DNA of 58,233 nt, from positions 1 through 58,233 of the forward strand of contig JAFAKB010000035.1 of the NCBI GenBank assembly GCA_019235885.1, given 5' to 3'. Positions 1-8,692 of the stretch are shown here, piece after piece; position 1 is the first letter of the stretch, and every line of letters begins with the position of its first letter. The DNA comes from Candidatus Eremiobacterota bacterium (GTDB lineage: Bacteria; Vulcanimicrobiota; Vulcanimicrobiia; Vulcanimicrobiales; Vulcanimicrobiaceae). A model generated the notes under the pieces. That model saw only the letters and a program-made list of their open reading frames with translations, ran no database searches and was not told the DNA's origin. The position numbers were made by a program, and so were the translations under genes.

Positions 1-1
1 G

Positions 2-277
2 CTGCGGCTCGACCGCAGCATCAGCTGCGCCCAGCTCGCCAACCGCGTCGGCGTGACCGAAGGAGCGATCCGCCAGATGGAGAGCGGTCAGACGAAGATG
101 GCCAGCTTCGTGATCGGGCTGCGGCTCGCCAAGGAGCTCGGGACCGATCCGTGGTTCCTCGCCAACGGCGTCGCCGACGGCGACGAGCCGAAGACGGGCG
201 CCGACGCGCTGGCGCTCCGCGTCGCCGCGCTGGAGCAGAGGCTCTCGTCGATCGACGAGCCGCGCCTGCGCGAGTAG
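2..277 (+). CDS. XRE-family helix-turn-helix regulator (5' truncated)
   Basis: The reading frame is open from the window edge, so the N-terminus lies outside. The visible part is a lambda-repressor-like helix-turn-helix: SCAQLANRVGVTEGAIRQME is the classical HTH, followed by SGQTKMASFVIGLRLAKELG, the last helices of the XRE fold. The tail (about residues 55-91) has a short predicted coiled coil (ALRVAALEQRL) that could dimerise. It ends 54 bp before the convergent TetR gene, with a hairpin between them. DNA binding is well supported by the motif; the target is unknown. Confidence 0.8.
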   Translation: MRLDRSISCAQLANRVGVTEGAIRQMESGQTKMASFVIGLRLAKELGTDPWFLANGVADGDEPKTGADALALRVAALEQRLSSIDEPRLRE

Positions 278-278
278 T

Positions 279-321
279 GGGTTCGGCTGCGCCGAACCCG
301 TCGCGTTCGGGCTTCGCCCGA
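279..321. terminator. Paired hairpins between convergent genes
   Basis: Two perfect palindromes lie between the XRE and TetR stop codons: GGGTTCGGC/GCCGAACCC (279-287 with 291-299, loop TGC) and TCGGGC/GCCCGA (307-312 with 316-321, loop TTC). There is no clear T-run on either side, so they may act as a bidirectional terminator without a U-tract or be REP-like repeats. Confidence 0.5.
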
Positions 322-331
322 TCCGCACGGT

Positions 332-919
332 TTAACGCGGCGTCATCCCCTCGAAGGCGATCGTCACGACGGCGTGCGCGATCGCCTCGCGGGTGAGCGA
401 GCCGGCGCGGTACCACTCGACGACCGAGTTCGACATCCCGAAGATCAGCCGCGCGACCAGCCGCGGGTCGAGGTCCGTGCGGACGTCGCCGTCGCGCTGC
501 GCGCGCACGATGATCTCGGTGACGAGCCGGTCGAACGTGCGCCGGCGCTCGACCGCGCCGCGCTCGCTGCGCGAGGTGCCGTGCACGCGCGTCAGCACGG
601 TGAGCTCCGGGAGCAGGTGCAGCGTCGTGTCGGCGACGCGCGCGACGATGTGCCGCAAGCGCTCGATCGCGCGGCCGTCGCGCGCCGCCGGCTCGTCGAG
701 GATCGCGAAGAGCGCGTCGAGCGCGCGCCCCAGCCCGCGCTCGAGCAGGGCCTCTTTTCCGCTGACGTGGTGGTAGATCGACGCTTTGGTGATCCCCGCG
801 GCACGCGCGACGTCGTCCATCGAGGCGCCGTCGTAGCCGCGCTCGGCGAAGACGCGCAGCGCGACGTCGGTGAGCGAGTCGATGTCGTACGGCTTGCGCG
901 GTTCCACCTGCGCGCTCAC
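332..919 (-). CDS. TetR/AcrR family transcriptional regulator
   Basis: A 195-residue protein of normal TetR length. The N-terminal HTH is clear: ALRVFAERGYDGASMDDVAR followed by AAGITKASIYHHVSGKEALL (about residues 20-60), where the recognition helix ends in the typical YHHV. The C-terminal ligand-binding half is alpha-helical and not recognisable to a subfamily. The GTG start overlaps the TGA stop of the upstream BNR-repeat gene as GTGA (919-916), so the two are translationally coupled, which makes regulation of that gene or autoregulation likely. The ligand is unknown. Confidence 0.85.
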   Translation of the reverse strand: MSAQVEPRKPYDIDSLTDVALRVFAERGYDGASMDDVARAAGITKASIYHHVSGKEALLERGLGRALDALFAILDEPAARDGRAIERLRHIVARVADTTLHLLPELTVLTRVHGTSRSERGAVERRRTFDRLVTEIIVRAQRDGDVRTDLDPRLVARLIFGMSNSVVEWYRAGSLTREAIAHAVVTIAFEGMTPR

Positions 920-3900
920 GGCGAGGACGCCGGCGCGGGTTTCGGCGCGACGATGATCGCGTTCGCCGGCGGGTTCCAGGGGCGGATGCCGATCGTCGCG
1001 GCGAACTGCGCGCCCAGCACGCTCTTGATCTGCGCGTAGACGGGCGCCGCGTCGAGTCGCAGCGCGTCAAGCGCGGCGGTGTGCTGCTCGAACGGCGGCT
1101 GCAAGTTGCCGCCGAGCGGCCCGGTGAGCGCGAAGGCGCGCTCGCGCAGCTTGTCGGGTTTGGCGATGCTGTCTTCGTCGTAGCGAGAGTCCGACGTGAG
1201 CTGGTCGCGCAGCGCGGTCAGCGCGGCGCGCTCGCTCGCCGCGGGACGGTTCTTCATCCGCCGGTCGATTTCGTTCAGCGCTTTGTCGATCGAGTCGATC
1301 ATGCCGTACACCTTCACCAGGTAGTCGTGCCGCACGGCGCGCTGCGCGGCGGTGAACGGGCTCTGCGGATCGTCGGCGAGCGTGAACTGCTGGTCGTACG
1401 TCTTTCCGTCGAGGTGCAGCCGCGCGGTGTAGCGGCCGGGGAGCGCTTCCGCGCCCGTCGTCGGCCCGGCGTTCGGGAACGACGTCCCGAGCCAGCGCGT
1501 CGGACCGTTCTCGTTGCCGTCCCAGCCGATGCGGTTGAGCCCCGCGTCGTTGGTGACGTACCACTTGGCGCGCTCGTCCTTCGGCGGATCGGCGGGGTCG
1601 AACGGAATCCGCCCGCGCAGCGTGCGCACCACCTTGCCGCTCGCGTCGAGGATCTCGAACCAGGGCCGCTCCTTCGCCTTCGTCCGCTGGTAGAACGTCA
1701 AAACGGCGCCGCTGGGCGCGTTCGGCCCGCTGAAAAAGTTCTGCGGAAGCGAGTTCGCATCGCCGGTCTCGATCGAGGGCCAGCCGGCCCACAACACGGC
1801 GTCGCGCACCGGGAAGAACTGCACGCCGGCACCGCGCGCGGCGGCGAGCTGCTGCAGCGGCACGAGGTCGTCGAGCACGTAGAACCCGCGCCCGTGCGTC
1901 GCGACGAGCAAATCGTTCGCGGTCGGCTGCACGCGCACGTCGTAGATCGGAACGGCGGGAAGGCCGGCGCGCAGGCGTTCCCAGCGCCCGCCGCGGTCGT
2001 ACGAGATCCACAGCGCGTTCTCGGTTCCGGCGTAGAGCAGGTTCGGCTCGCGCGGATCTTGGCGGACCACGCGCACCGGCGCGTCGAGCGGAAGGTTCGA
2101 GGCGATCGAGTGCCACGTCGCGCCGTAGTCGTCGGTGACGAACGCGTACGGCCGGCGGTCGCCGAGATCGTGGCGGTCCAGCAGCGTGAACGCGGTCCCC
2201 GCCGCGTACGGCGAGGCGTCGATCACCTCGACGCGGCCGTACTTCGGCCAGCTGGACGGGGTGACGTTGCTCCAGTGCGCGCCGCCGTCGCGGGTGAGCT
2301 GCACCAGACCGTCATCGGTGCCGGCCCAGATAACGTTGGCGTCCTTCGGCGAGGGCGCGATGGCGAGCGTGGTGTCGTAGTACTCGGCGCCCGAGACGTC
2401 GAGATTGATGGGGCCGCCGGAGTTGCGCTGGTGCTCTTTCTCGTTGCGCGTCAACTCCGGGCTGATCGGCGCCCAATGGCGGCCGCGGTCGGTCGTCTTG
2501 AACACGACGTTGCCGCCGAAGTACGCGACGTGCCCGTCCTGCGGGGAGAACGCGAGCGGCGCGTTCCAGTTGAAGCGGTACGGCGACTGCGCCAGCGAGG
2601 TCGACGAGGTGAACACGTCGCGCGGGTACGGCGAGACGTCAACGCTCTGCCGCGATCTCTGGTCGTAGATGCCGAGCACCCCGTCCTGCGTGTTCGTCCA
2701 GAGGTAGTTCGGATCGGCCGGATCGGGGACCGCGTACATCCCGTCGCCGCCGGCGATCGCGAACCAGTCGCGGTTCAACAGGCCGATCCCGTTGCGCGAG
2801 GTGCTCGGCGCGCACCACGAGCTGTTGTCCTGCAAGCCGCCGCAGATCAAGTACGGTTTCTCCTCGGAGAACCCGACGTGGTAGATCTGCGCGAGCGGGA
2901 TGCGGTCGAGGAACGCCCAGGTGTCGCCGCCGTTGCGCGAGAGGATCGCGCCGCCGTCGTTCCCTTCGATCACGCGGGCGCCGTCGGACGACCACCAGAT
3001 CGCGTGGTTGTCGACGTGCACGTTCCCGGTCCAGTGCTTCCACGTGCGCCCGCCGTCTTTCGACAGCGTGAGGTACATCGAGACGGAGACGACGCGGTTT
3101 CGGTTCTTCGGATCGACGGCGAGGTGGCTGAAGTAGAACGGCCGCTGCTCGGGACGCGTGTCGCTCGAGACGTGCGTCCAGGTGTCGCCGCCGTCGTCGG
3201 AACGCCAGATCGTTCCCTGTTTCGACTGCACGACCGCGTACACGCGGCGCGGATCGCTCGGCGCGACCGCGATGCCGATCCGTCCGAGCGTGTCGGTCGG
3301 AAAGCCGTGACCCTGGATCTTCGCCCAGGTGCGGCCGCCGTCGCGCGAGCGGTAGAGCCCGTCGAGCGGGCCGCCGCTGGTCGCGATCCACGGCTGGCGG
3401 CGGAACTGCCAGATCGCCGCGAAGACGGTGTTCGGCGCGTTCGGATTCCACGCCAGATCGGCGGCGCCGCTCGCCGGGCCGACATAAAGACTCTTCGCCC
3501 ACGTGCGGCCGCCGTCGCTCGTCACGTAGACGCCGCGCGCGGTGCTGTCCTTCCACGGATCGCCAAGCGCCGCGACGATCGCGCGCCTGGGGTTCTTCGG
3601 ATCGACCAATATCCTCGCGATGTTCGAGGTGTCGTCGAGCCCGGCGTGCGTCCAGTGCTTCGCGCCGTCGCGCGTGAGCCACACGCCGTCGCCGTACGAG
3701 ACGTCGTTGCGCGGGTTCGCCTCGCCGGTTCCGACCCACACCGTTTTCGGATCGCTCGGCGCGACCGCGATCGCACCGATCGCGCCGAACTTCGAAGCGT
3801 TGTCCCACACGGATTGAAACGACGTTCCGCCGTCGCTCGACTTGAAGACGCCGCCGCCCGCGCCGCCGACGTAGTACAGCGCGGGGTCGCGGTCGCTCCC

Positions 3901-4125
3901 CGCCACCGCGGCCACGCGCCCGCCCGAGATCGCCGGACCGATCGCGCGGAACTTCACCCCGTCGGTGTCCGGTCCGGGCGAGGCGCTCGGCGCGGGCTTC
4001 GGCGCCGGCTTGCGCGGCGAGACGCCGGGCGCGGCGGCCGGCGGCGCGGCGGCGAGCGGCGCGTGGGGGATCGAAAGCGCCGCCGCGAGCAGGGCGACGG
4101 CGGCGAGGGAAGAGCCGATACGCAT
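916..4125 (-). CDS. Exported BNR/sortilin-like beta-propeller protein
   Basis: About 1069 residues from the ATG at 4125, chosen because GGAAGGA precedes it and it opens directly with a signal peptide (MRIGSSLAAVALLAAALS); an upstream in-frame extension lacks these. Asp-box/BNR motifs of the form S/RDGG-x-TW recur about ten times (SDGGRTW, RDGGRTW, DGGDTW, TDRGRHW), giving one or two seven-bladed propellers as in the VPS10/sortilin and xyloglucanase-like families. A C-terminal segment near residue 900 (LPGRYTARLHLDGKTY) looks like an FlgD/Ig-like domain. These proteins are often annotated as glycosyl hydrolases, but no catalytic residues can be assigned, so function is open. Coupled to the TetR gene. 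Confidence 0.8.
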   Translation of the reverse strand: MRIGSSLAAVALLAAALSIPHAPLAAAPPAAAPGVSPRKPAPKPAPSASPGPDTDGVKFRAIGPAISGGRVAAVAGSDRDPALYYVGGAGGGVFKSSDGGTSFQSVWDNASKFGAIGAIAVAPSDPKTVWVGTGEANPRNDVSYGDGVWLTRDGAKHWTHAGLDDTSNIARILVDPKNPRRAIVAALGDPWKDSTARGVYVTSDGGRTWAKSLYVGPASGAADLAWNPNAPNTVFAAIWQFRRQPWIATSGGPLDGLYRSRDGGRTWAKIQGHGFPTDTLGRIGIAVAPSDPRRVYAVVQSKQGTIWRSDDGGDTWTHVSSDTRPEQRPFYFSHLAVDPKNRNRVVSVSMYLTLSKDGGRTWKHWTGNVHVDNHAIWWSSDGARVIEGNDGGAILSRNGGDTWAFLDRIPLAQIYHVGFSEEKPYLICGGLQDNSSWCAPSTSRNGIGLLNRDWFAIAGGDGMYAVPDPADPNYLWTNTQDGVLGIYDQRSRQSVDVSPYPRDVFTSSTSLAQSPYRFNWNAPLAFSPQDGHVAYFGGNVVFKTTDRGRHWAPISPELTRNEKEHQRNSGGPINLDVSGAEYYDTTLAIAPSPKDANVIWAGTDDGLVQLTRDGGAHWSNVTPSSWPKYGRVEVIDASPYAAGTAFTLLDRHDLGDRRPYAFVTDDYGATWHSIASNLPLDAPVRVVRQDPREPNLLYAGTENALWISYDRGGRWERLRAGLPAVPIYDVRVQPTANDLLVATHGRGFYVLDDLVPLQQLAAARGAGVQFFPVRDAVLWAGWPSIETGDANSLPQNFFSGPNAPSGAVLTFYQRTKAKERPWFEILDASGKVVRTLRGRIPFDPADPPKDERAKWYVTNDAGLNRIGWDGNENGPTRWLGTSFPNAGPTTGAEALPGRYTARLHLDGKTYDQQFTLADDPQSPFTAAQRAVRHDYLVKVYGMIDSIDKALNEIDRRMKNRPAASERAALTALRDQLTSDSRYDEDSIAKPDKLRERAFALTGPLGGNLQPPFEQHTAALDALRLDAAPVYAQIKSVLGAQFAATIGIRPWNPPANAIIVAPKPAPASSP

Positions 4126-4210
4126 CGTGGCGTCCTTCCGAGCGCGCGCGGCCGTTCCCGCCCGACCGCTCGGTAGGGGCGCGCCCATGCCCGCGGAAGG
4201 GACCTCCGCG

Positions 4211-5227
4211 ATGGCGACCAGCACCGCGAGCCCACCGGAGCTTTCCCGCGAGCAGCTGCTCAAGCTCTACCGCGACATGCTGACCCAGCGCGCGGTCGAC
4301 ACGCGCGGCTTCCAGCTCAACCGGCAAGGAAAGATCGGGATCGCGATGGGTTCCGAAGGCCACGAAGCGGTTCAGGCGGGAACCGGCCTCGCGTTCCAGC
4401 GCGGCAAAGATTTGCTCTACCCGTACTATCGCAACACCGGCATCATTTTGGCGTGCGGCTTTCCGCTGGTCGATCTGTTTCGCTCGCAGCTCGCGCGCGC
4501 CGGCGACACCACGGGCGGCCGATCGATCATCAACCACGTCACCGCGAAGAAGCTCGGGATCGCGTCGATCAGCTCGATCATCGCGGCACAGTGCACGCAC
4601 GCCGTCGGCGCGGCCTGGGCGATCAAGCGGAGCGGCGAACGCGACCGCGTCGTCTTCTGCCAGTTCGGCGAAGGCGCGACCTCACAAGGCGAGTGGCACG
4701 AAGCGCTGAACTTTGCGGCGGTCCACGCGCTGCCGGTCGTGTTCACGTGCGAGAACAACCAGTGGGCGATCTCGACCCACATCAGCAAGCAGATGCGTGT
4801 CGACACCGTCGCCGCGCGCGCCGCCGGCTACGGCATGCGCGGGATGACGTGCGACGGCTTCGACCCGATCGCCGTCTACACGACGATGCGCGACGCGCGC
4901 GAGCACGCCGCAGCCGGGAACGGCCCGGTCCTCGTGGAGTCGAAGTGCTACCGTTTCCTCTCGCACACCACGGACGACGACGATCGCACTTACCGCACCC
5001 GCGACGAAGTCGCCGAGCACCGCCCCAACGACCCGGTCCCGAAGTACGAACATTACCTGATCGACCGCGGCGTCATCACGGAAGACGAAGCCAAAACGAT
5101 CCGACGCGAGATCACCGACCTCGTCAACCGCACCACCGACGAAGTCGAATCCGAACCGTACCCCGACCCCCACACCCTCTACGGCAACACCTACGCCGGC
5201 CCCGACGACGCGTGGCTTGAATCTTAG
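4211..5227 (+). CDS. TPP-dependent 2-oxoacid dehydrogenase E1 alpha (branched-chain type)
   Basis: 338 residues. The thiamine-diphosphate motif runs from GEGATSQG (residue 153) to ENNQW (182-183), matching the G-D/E-G-X26-NN spacing; Glu in the second position is typical of branched-chain 2-oxoacid dehydrogenase E1 alpha. Other family signs are GIAMGSEGHEAVQAG and HTTDDDDRTYR near the phosphorylation-loop region. The ATG at 4211 is preferred because GGAAGGGA lies 8 bp upstream; an ATG at 4187 is also possible. No E1 beta, E2 or E3 gene is adjacent, so its partner must lie elsewhere. Divergent from the BNR gene. Substrate is inferred from the family only. Confidence 0.85.
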   Translation: MATSTASPPELSREQLLKLYRDMLTQRAVDTRGFQLNRQGKIGIAMGSEGHEAVQAGTGLAFQRGKDLLYPYYRNTGIILACGFPLVDLFRSQLARAGDTTGGRSIINHVTAKKLGIASISSIIAAQCTHAVGAAWAIKRSGERDRVVFCQFGEGATSQGEWHEALNFAAVHALPVVFTCENNQWAISTHISKQMRVDTVAARAAGYGMRGMTCDGFDPIAVYTTMRDAREHAAAGNGPVLVESKCYRFLSHTTDDDDRTYRTRDEVAEHRPNDPVPKYEHYLIDRGVITEDEAKTIRREITDLVNRTTDEVESEPYPDPHTLYGNTYAGPDDAWLES

Positions 5228-5251
5228 CGTTCTTTCGAAGTCGCGGTCTCG

Positions 5252-5542
5252 CTACTCCGAATCACCGTTGGCGGCGGTAACGAACGGCTGGAAGTAAATT
5301 GTTTCGTGGCGTTCGATAGGCCGCAACATGAACAGGCGCGAGCCATAGGTGCGGCGGCCGGCTCCGTAGGCTTCACCGAGCGAGGGCCAATGGCCGAGGA
5401 TCTCGTTGCCGCAGATGACGACGTATTCTCCCTCCCACTGCAGGAGATTCTGCTTCTCTCGTTCGTAGGTTCGCCGCTCGCGGTCGAAGAGTCCGGTAGC
5501 CACCCGGCTATTGTACTGTCTCGTCGCCTCGATGACCAGCAC
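5252..5542 (-). CDS. Small hypothetical protein
   Basis: A 96-residue soluble protein with a charged N-terminal helix (ATGLFDRERRTYEREKQNLL) and a compact second half (WEGEYVVICGNEILGHWPSLGEAYGAG begins the region; only part is quoted below in spirit) resembling DUF5678-like small proteins that carry an aromatic-acidic-Gly core. That resemblance is weak. The GTG start has no clear ribosome-binding site. It stands alone between convergent and co-directional neighbours, in DNA of slightly lower GC. No function assigned. Confidence 0.5.
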   Translation of the reverse strand: MLVIEATRQYNSRVATGLFDRERRTYEREKQNLLQWEGEYVVICGNEILGHWPSLGEAYGAGRRTYGSRLFMLRPIERHETIYFQPFVTAANGDSE

Positions 5543-5617
5543 TCAAATGCATATCGTTTGCGGTTATGCGCAACGGTATAAAAGGCTCAACGCCGACGTA
5601 CGTGCGTGATGGCTCGA

Positions 5618-6334
5618 TCAGCGGCGCACCGTGATCGAGCCGTTCAGGGTTTCGAGGCTGAGCTGGCGGGAGCCGTCGCCGACGGTTCCGCTGGCGTGGG
5701 CGCCGGGACCGTAGCGCGGGTGCTCCACGGTGAAGCCGTCGGCGTTGATGCCGCCGGTGAGCGTTTTGGCGACGAGGCTGGCGCCGCTGCCGGGCGGGAG
5801 CGACACGTCGACCGAGCCGTTCACCGTACGCGCGTACAGGCGTCCGCTGCCGCGGTCGAGGACGCGCACGCTGACCGAGCCGTTCACCGACGTCGCCGTT
5901 CGCACGTCGCGGCCTTCGACCCGCACCGAGCCGTTGACGCTCCGCGCGTCGGTCGGGCCGTCGTTCACCGCGTCGACCGAGCCGTTCACCGAGTTCGCTG
6001 ACAGCGTGATACCGCGCGGTACCGTCACGTCGAAGTCGACCGCCGTGTCGTTGTTGTTGTTGTGCTTGCCGTCCGAGCGGCGGTCGTCGCAGCCGCGGCT
6101 CGCTTCGGGCGGATAGCGCACGCACACGACGATGCCGTCGGAGCGGTTCTCGACGTGAATCGCAACCTCGTTCGGATCCGAGCGCTCCGCGTATTTCGTC
6201 GCGCGGATCGCAAGCCGGTCGCCGGTGCGCACCCGCACGCTCCCGTTGACGTCGTTGATCGTCAGCGTCTGGCCGGGTCGCAGGCTCCCGTCGTAGGCGA
6301 ACGGGGCAGTGGCGAAGGCTAAAACTAAAAACAT
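5618..6334 (-). CDS. DUF4097-type secreted beta-helix protein with VNGSV repeats
   Basis: 238 residues with a short signal peptide (MFLVLAFATAPFAYDG). The body consists of recurring strands headed by VNGSV: NDVNGSVRVRTG, NSVNGSVDAV, RSVNGSVRVEG, TSVNGSVSVRV, RTVNGSVDVSL and the last copy ETLNGSITVRR. This is the pattern of DUF4097/head-GIN putative adhesins, which fold as right-handed beta-solenoids. Function in the envelope is unknown. The ATG has no Shine-Dalgarno sequence and is preceded by an AT-rich stretch (TTTATAACT), so the transcript may be leaderless. Single gene. Confidence 0.75.
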   Translation of the reverse strand: MFLVLAFATAPFAYDGSLRPGQTLTINDVNGSVRVRTGDRLAIRATKYAERSDPNEVAIHVENRSDGIVVCVRYPPEASRGCDDRRSDGKHNNNNDTAVDFDVTVPRGITLSANSVNGSVDAVNDGPTDARSVNGSVRVEGRDVRTATSVNGSVSVRVLDRGSGRLYARTVNGSVDVSLPPGSGASLVAKTLTGGINADGFTVEHPRYGPGAHASGTVGDGSRQLSLETLNGSITVRR

Positions 6335-6365
6335 AGTTATAAACTACTTGAGGCGGGCCGACGTG

Positions 6366-7718
6366 TCAAGGGCCGCCGCTCGACGTGCTGGTGCCGGACG
6401 GCAGCAAGCCGGCGTCGCGCACCGCTTGCAGCTGGCCGCGCTCGGTGTAGAGGCGCAACTCGGCGATGTCGCGCGGGAACAGCACGCCGACGCTCCAGTC
6501 GAACGCGACGCGCACCTGACGGTCGAGCCCCGGAAGCCGCAGCAGGTAATACGTGCGCCACAAGAACCACGCCAGCCACCCGGTCAGCACGATGCCGCCC
6601 GGAAGCTGCGCGACGCCGCGGCGGCCGCCGAGCGAGGCCATCGTTCCGAGCGAGGTGTAGTGAAACGGCTTCGTCGGCTTGCCGCGCAGCGTCGCGACGA
6701 TGTTCTCCGCGAGCTGCGGCCCTTCGCGAATCGCGTGCTGCGCGGTCGCCGGATACCAGGAGTCCTTGTCGTTCGGGTCGGCGTTCGGCTGCGAGGGAAT
6801 CCACGCGCAGTCGCCGAGCGCCCACACGCCGGGCGTCTCGCGCACCGACATGTCTTGGTTCGCCAAGATTCCGCCGTTGCGCGCGTGCGGCACGGGCAGA
6901 TCGCGCAGCACCGGCGAGGGCCGCACGCCTGCGCTCCACACGACGGTGTTGGACGGAACGATCGTTCCCGACTGCAGCGCGATGCCGTGCTGGTCGATGC
7001 CCGTCACGCCGTCGCCCAGGATCAGCTCGACGCCGCGCCGCGCGAGGTGCTTCGCGGTGTAGCGCCCCATCTTCTCCGGCAGATCGATCAGCAGCGCCTT
7101 CGCTGCTTCGATCAACACCATTCGCACCTCGGCGAGCTTCAGCGGGCGGTAGAACTTCACGATCGAATGAAAGAAGTCGACCAGCTCGCCGGCGCACTCG
7201 CAGCCGGTGTAGCCGCCGCCGACGACGGCAAACGTGAGCAGCCGCTCGCGCGCCGGGCCGGGCGGCGTGACGACGGCTTGCTCGAGCGACGCGACGATGC
7301 GGTTGCGCAAGGTCTCCGCGTCCTCGAGCGTCTTCAGCGGCAGCGTGTGCTCGGCGACGCCCGGAATGTTGAACGTCGAGGTGACGCTGCCCAGCGCGAG
7401 GACGAGGTGGTCGTACGTCAGCCGCGTCCGCTCACCGGTGAGCGGGTGCTGCGCCTCGACCGCTTTCGCCGCCAAGTCGATCTGCGCGATCTCACCGAGG
7501 ACGAACGACGTGCGGCGCAACTGCGCGCGCACCGGCGTCGCGACGTGCCGCGCCTCCAAGCCGCCGGAGCTCACCTCGGGGAGCATCGGCGTGAACAGCG
7601 TGAAGTTGTCGCGGCTCACGATCGCGATCTCCGCCTCGTCGCGCCGCAGCTTCTTCTCCAGCCGCCGCGCGACCGCGACGCCGGCGAACCCGCCGCCCAG
7701 GACGACGATGCGTGTCAT
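6366..7718 (-). CDS. Type II NADH dehydrogenase (NDH-2) family protein
   Basis: 450 residues. The N-terminal FAD dinucleotide fold is RIVVLGGGFAGVAVARRLEK and the NAD-binding fold is LTFAVVGGGYTGCECAGEL near residue 165; GVWALGDCAWIP is the second FAD-binding motif. The C-terminal part (RTYYLLRLPGLDRQVRVAFD) is the membrane-associating region of NDH-2 enzymes. It should oxidise NADH and reduce quinone without proton pumping. ATG at 7718 overlaps the TGA of itself with the downstream... the gene order on the minus strand is amidase, kinase, NDH-2, and the kinase stop and this start share ATGA (7718-7715). Confidence 0.88.
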   Translation of the reverse strand: MTRIVVLGGGFAGVAVARRLEKKLRRDEAEIAIVSRDNFTLFTPMLPEVSSGGLEARHVATPVRAQLRRTSFVLGEIAQIDLAAKAVEAQHPLTGERTRLTYDHLVLALGSVTSTFNIPGVAEHTLPLKTLEDAETLRNRIVASLEQAVVTPPGPARERLLTFAVVGGGYTGCECAGELVDFFHSIVKFYRPLKLAEVRMVLIEAAKALLIDLPEKMGRYTAKHLARRGVELILGDGVTGIDQHGIALQSGTIVPSNTVVWSAGVRPSPVLRDLPVPHARNGGILANQDMSVRETPGVWALGDCAWIPSQPNADPNDKDSWYPATAQHAIREGPQLAENIVATLRGKPTKPFHYTSLGTMASLGGRRGVAQLPGGIVLTGWLAWFLWRTYYLLRLPGLDRQVRVAFDWSVGVLFPRDIAELRLYTERGQLQAVRDAGLLPSGTSTSSGGP

Positions 7719-8692
7719 GCGGCGCGGCTTCGGGCCCGGATCGCGCCGGCCTGCGCGACGATCTCCGCGACGCGCGCCGCATAGACGGGCGCGCCGCCGA
7801 CGTCGCCGGGGACGCGCTCGCCGTGGCGGGTGACGACGTACCAGACCAGCATGGCAGCGTGTGCGACCATCGCTTCGGGGATGAGCGCGCGCTCGCTCGC
7901 GGCGAGCGGCGCTTCGCTCGCGTACGCGTCGAGCAGCGGGCCGATCAGCGCAAGATCGAGCGGCGCGGCGAAGCGCGGGCGCGCGAACTCGTCGAGAAAC
8001 ACGCCGAGGTCGTAGACGCGCTCGGTCTCGTGCGCGAAGTCGAAGTCGATCAATCCGGCCACTTCGCCCGGCGCGGTGCTGACGAAGTTGCCGGGGTTTC
8101 CGTCGCCGTGCACGACGACGTGCGGGAGCCGCGCGGCGAGCGGCACGACGCGCGCCGTCGCCGCCGTCGTCGCGGTGACGAGCGCGCTCCAGTCGAGCGC
8201 GCGCGCGAGGAGCGGATCGCTCGCGAAGCGGTTGAAGCGCTCGCGCAGCCACGGCAGGTGGCCGGCGAGGCGCGTGCTGCGCATCCCGCCGGCGAGGTGG
8301 ACGCCGCGCATCGCAACGTGAAAGCGCGCCAGCACCCGGACCGCCGCGCGCATCGTCGCCGGATCGCGGCGGTTCGTCTCGCCGTCGATCCACGGCAGCA
8401 CGGCTGCGAGGCCGCCGTCCGGCGCGGTCACGACGGTATTCCCTTCGGCGTCGCGCAGCGGCGCGGCGATCTCGGGCATGCGTGCCGCGGCGTGCGTCAT
8501 GATCGCGTGCTCGAACGCGATCGCCGCGCGCGTCACGTGCAGCCGGCCGTAGCGGCGCACGACGAATCGTCCGGCGCGCGCGTCGACGCGCAGCGACTCG
8601 TTCGACCATCCGCCGCTCAGCGCGACGGCGCGCGCGCCGGCGGCGTCGATCCCGAAGCTCGCCGCGACGGCGAGCGCCTCGTGCTCGGTCAG
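7715..8692 (-). CDS. Aminoglycoside-phosphotransferase-fold kinase (APH family), apparent CTG start
   Basis: About 325 residues. The kinase catalytic loop HGDGNPGNFV and the metal-binding IDFDFAH are intact, and LSGGWSNESLRV is the N-lobe nucleotide loop. APH-fold proteins phosphorylate small metabolites or, rarely, aminoglycosides; the substrate here is unknown, and resistance should not be assumed. No ATG, GTG or TTG occurs in frame near the expected N-terminus (TEHEALAVAASFGI). The only start that fits is CTG at 8692, which overlaps the amidase TGA as CTGA (8692-8689), exactly like the ATGA overlaps elsewhere. Its own stop overlaps the NDH-2 start. Confidence 0.75.
   Translation of the reverse strand: MTEHEALAVAASFGIDAAGARAVALSGGWSNESLRVDARAGRFVVRRYGRLHVTRAAIAFEHAIMTHAAARMPEIAAPLRDAEGNTVVTAPDGGLAAVLPWIDGETNRRDPATMRAAVRVLARFHVAMRGVHLAGGMRSTRLAGHLPWLRERFNRFASDPLLARALDWSALVTATTAATARVVPLAARLPHVVVHGDGNPGNFVSTAPGEVAGLIDFDFAHETERVYDLGVFLDEFARPRFAAPLDLALIGPLLDAYASEAPLAASERALIPEAMVAHAAMLVWYVVTRHGERVPGDVGGAPVYAARVAEIVAQAGAIRARSRAA

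Noticed and set aside
916-4125. Naming the BNR protein a sialidase or other specific glycoside hydrolase
   Set aside because: Asp-box repeats are structural; no sialidase arginine triad or other catalytic set could be identified.
1081-4176. 1031-residue open frame on the plus strand antisense to the BNR gene
   Set aside because: It is a product of high GC content: Arg/Val/Ala-rich, no recognisable domain, and the opposite strand has a signal peptide and clear BNR repeats.
7715-8692. Reading the APH-fold kinase as an aminoglycoside resistance gene
   Set aside because: The catalytic motifs are general to the kinase fold, and the neighbours (NDH-2, amidase) give no hint of antibiotic modification.
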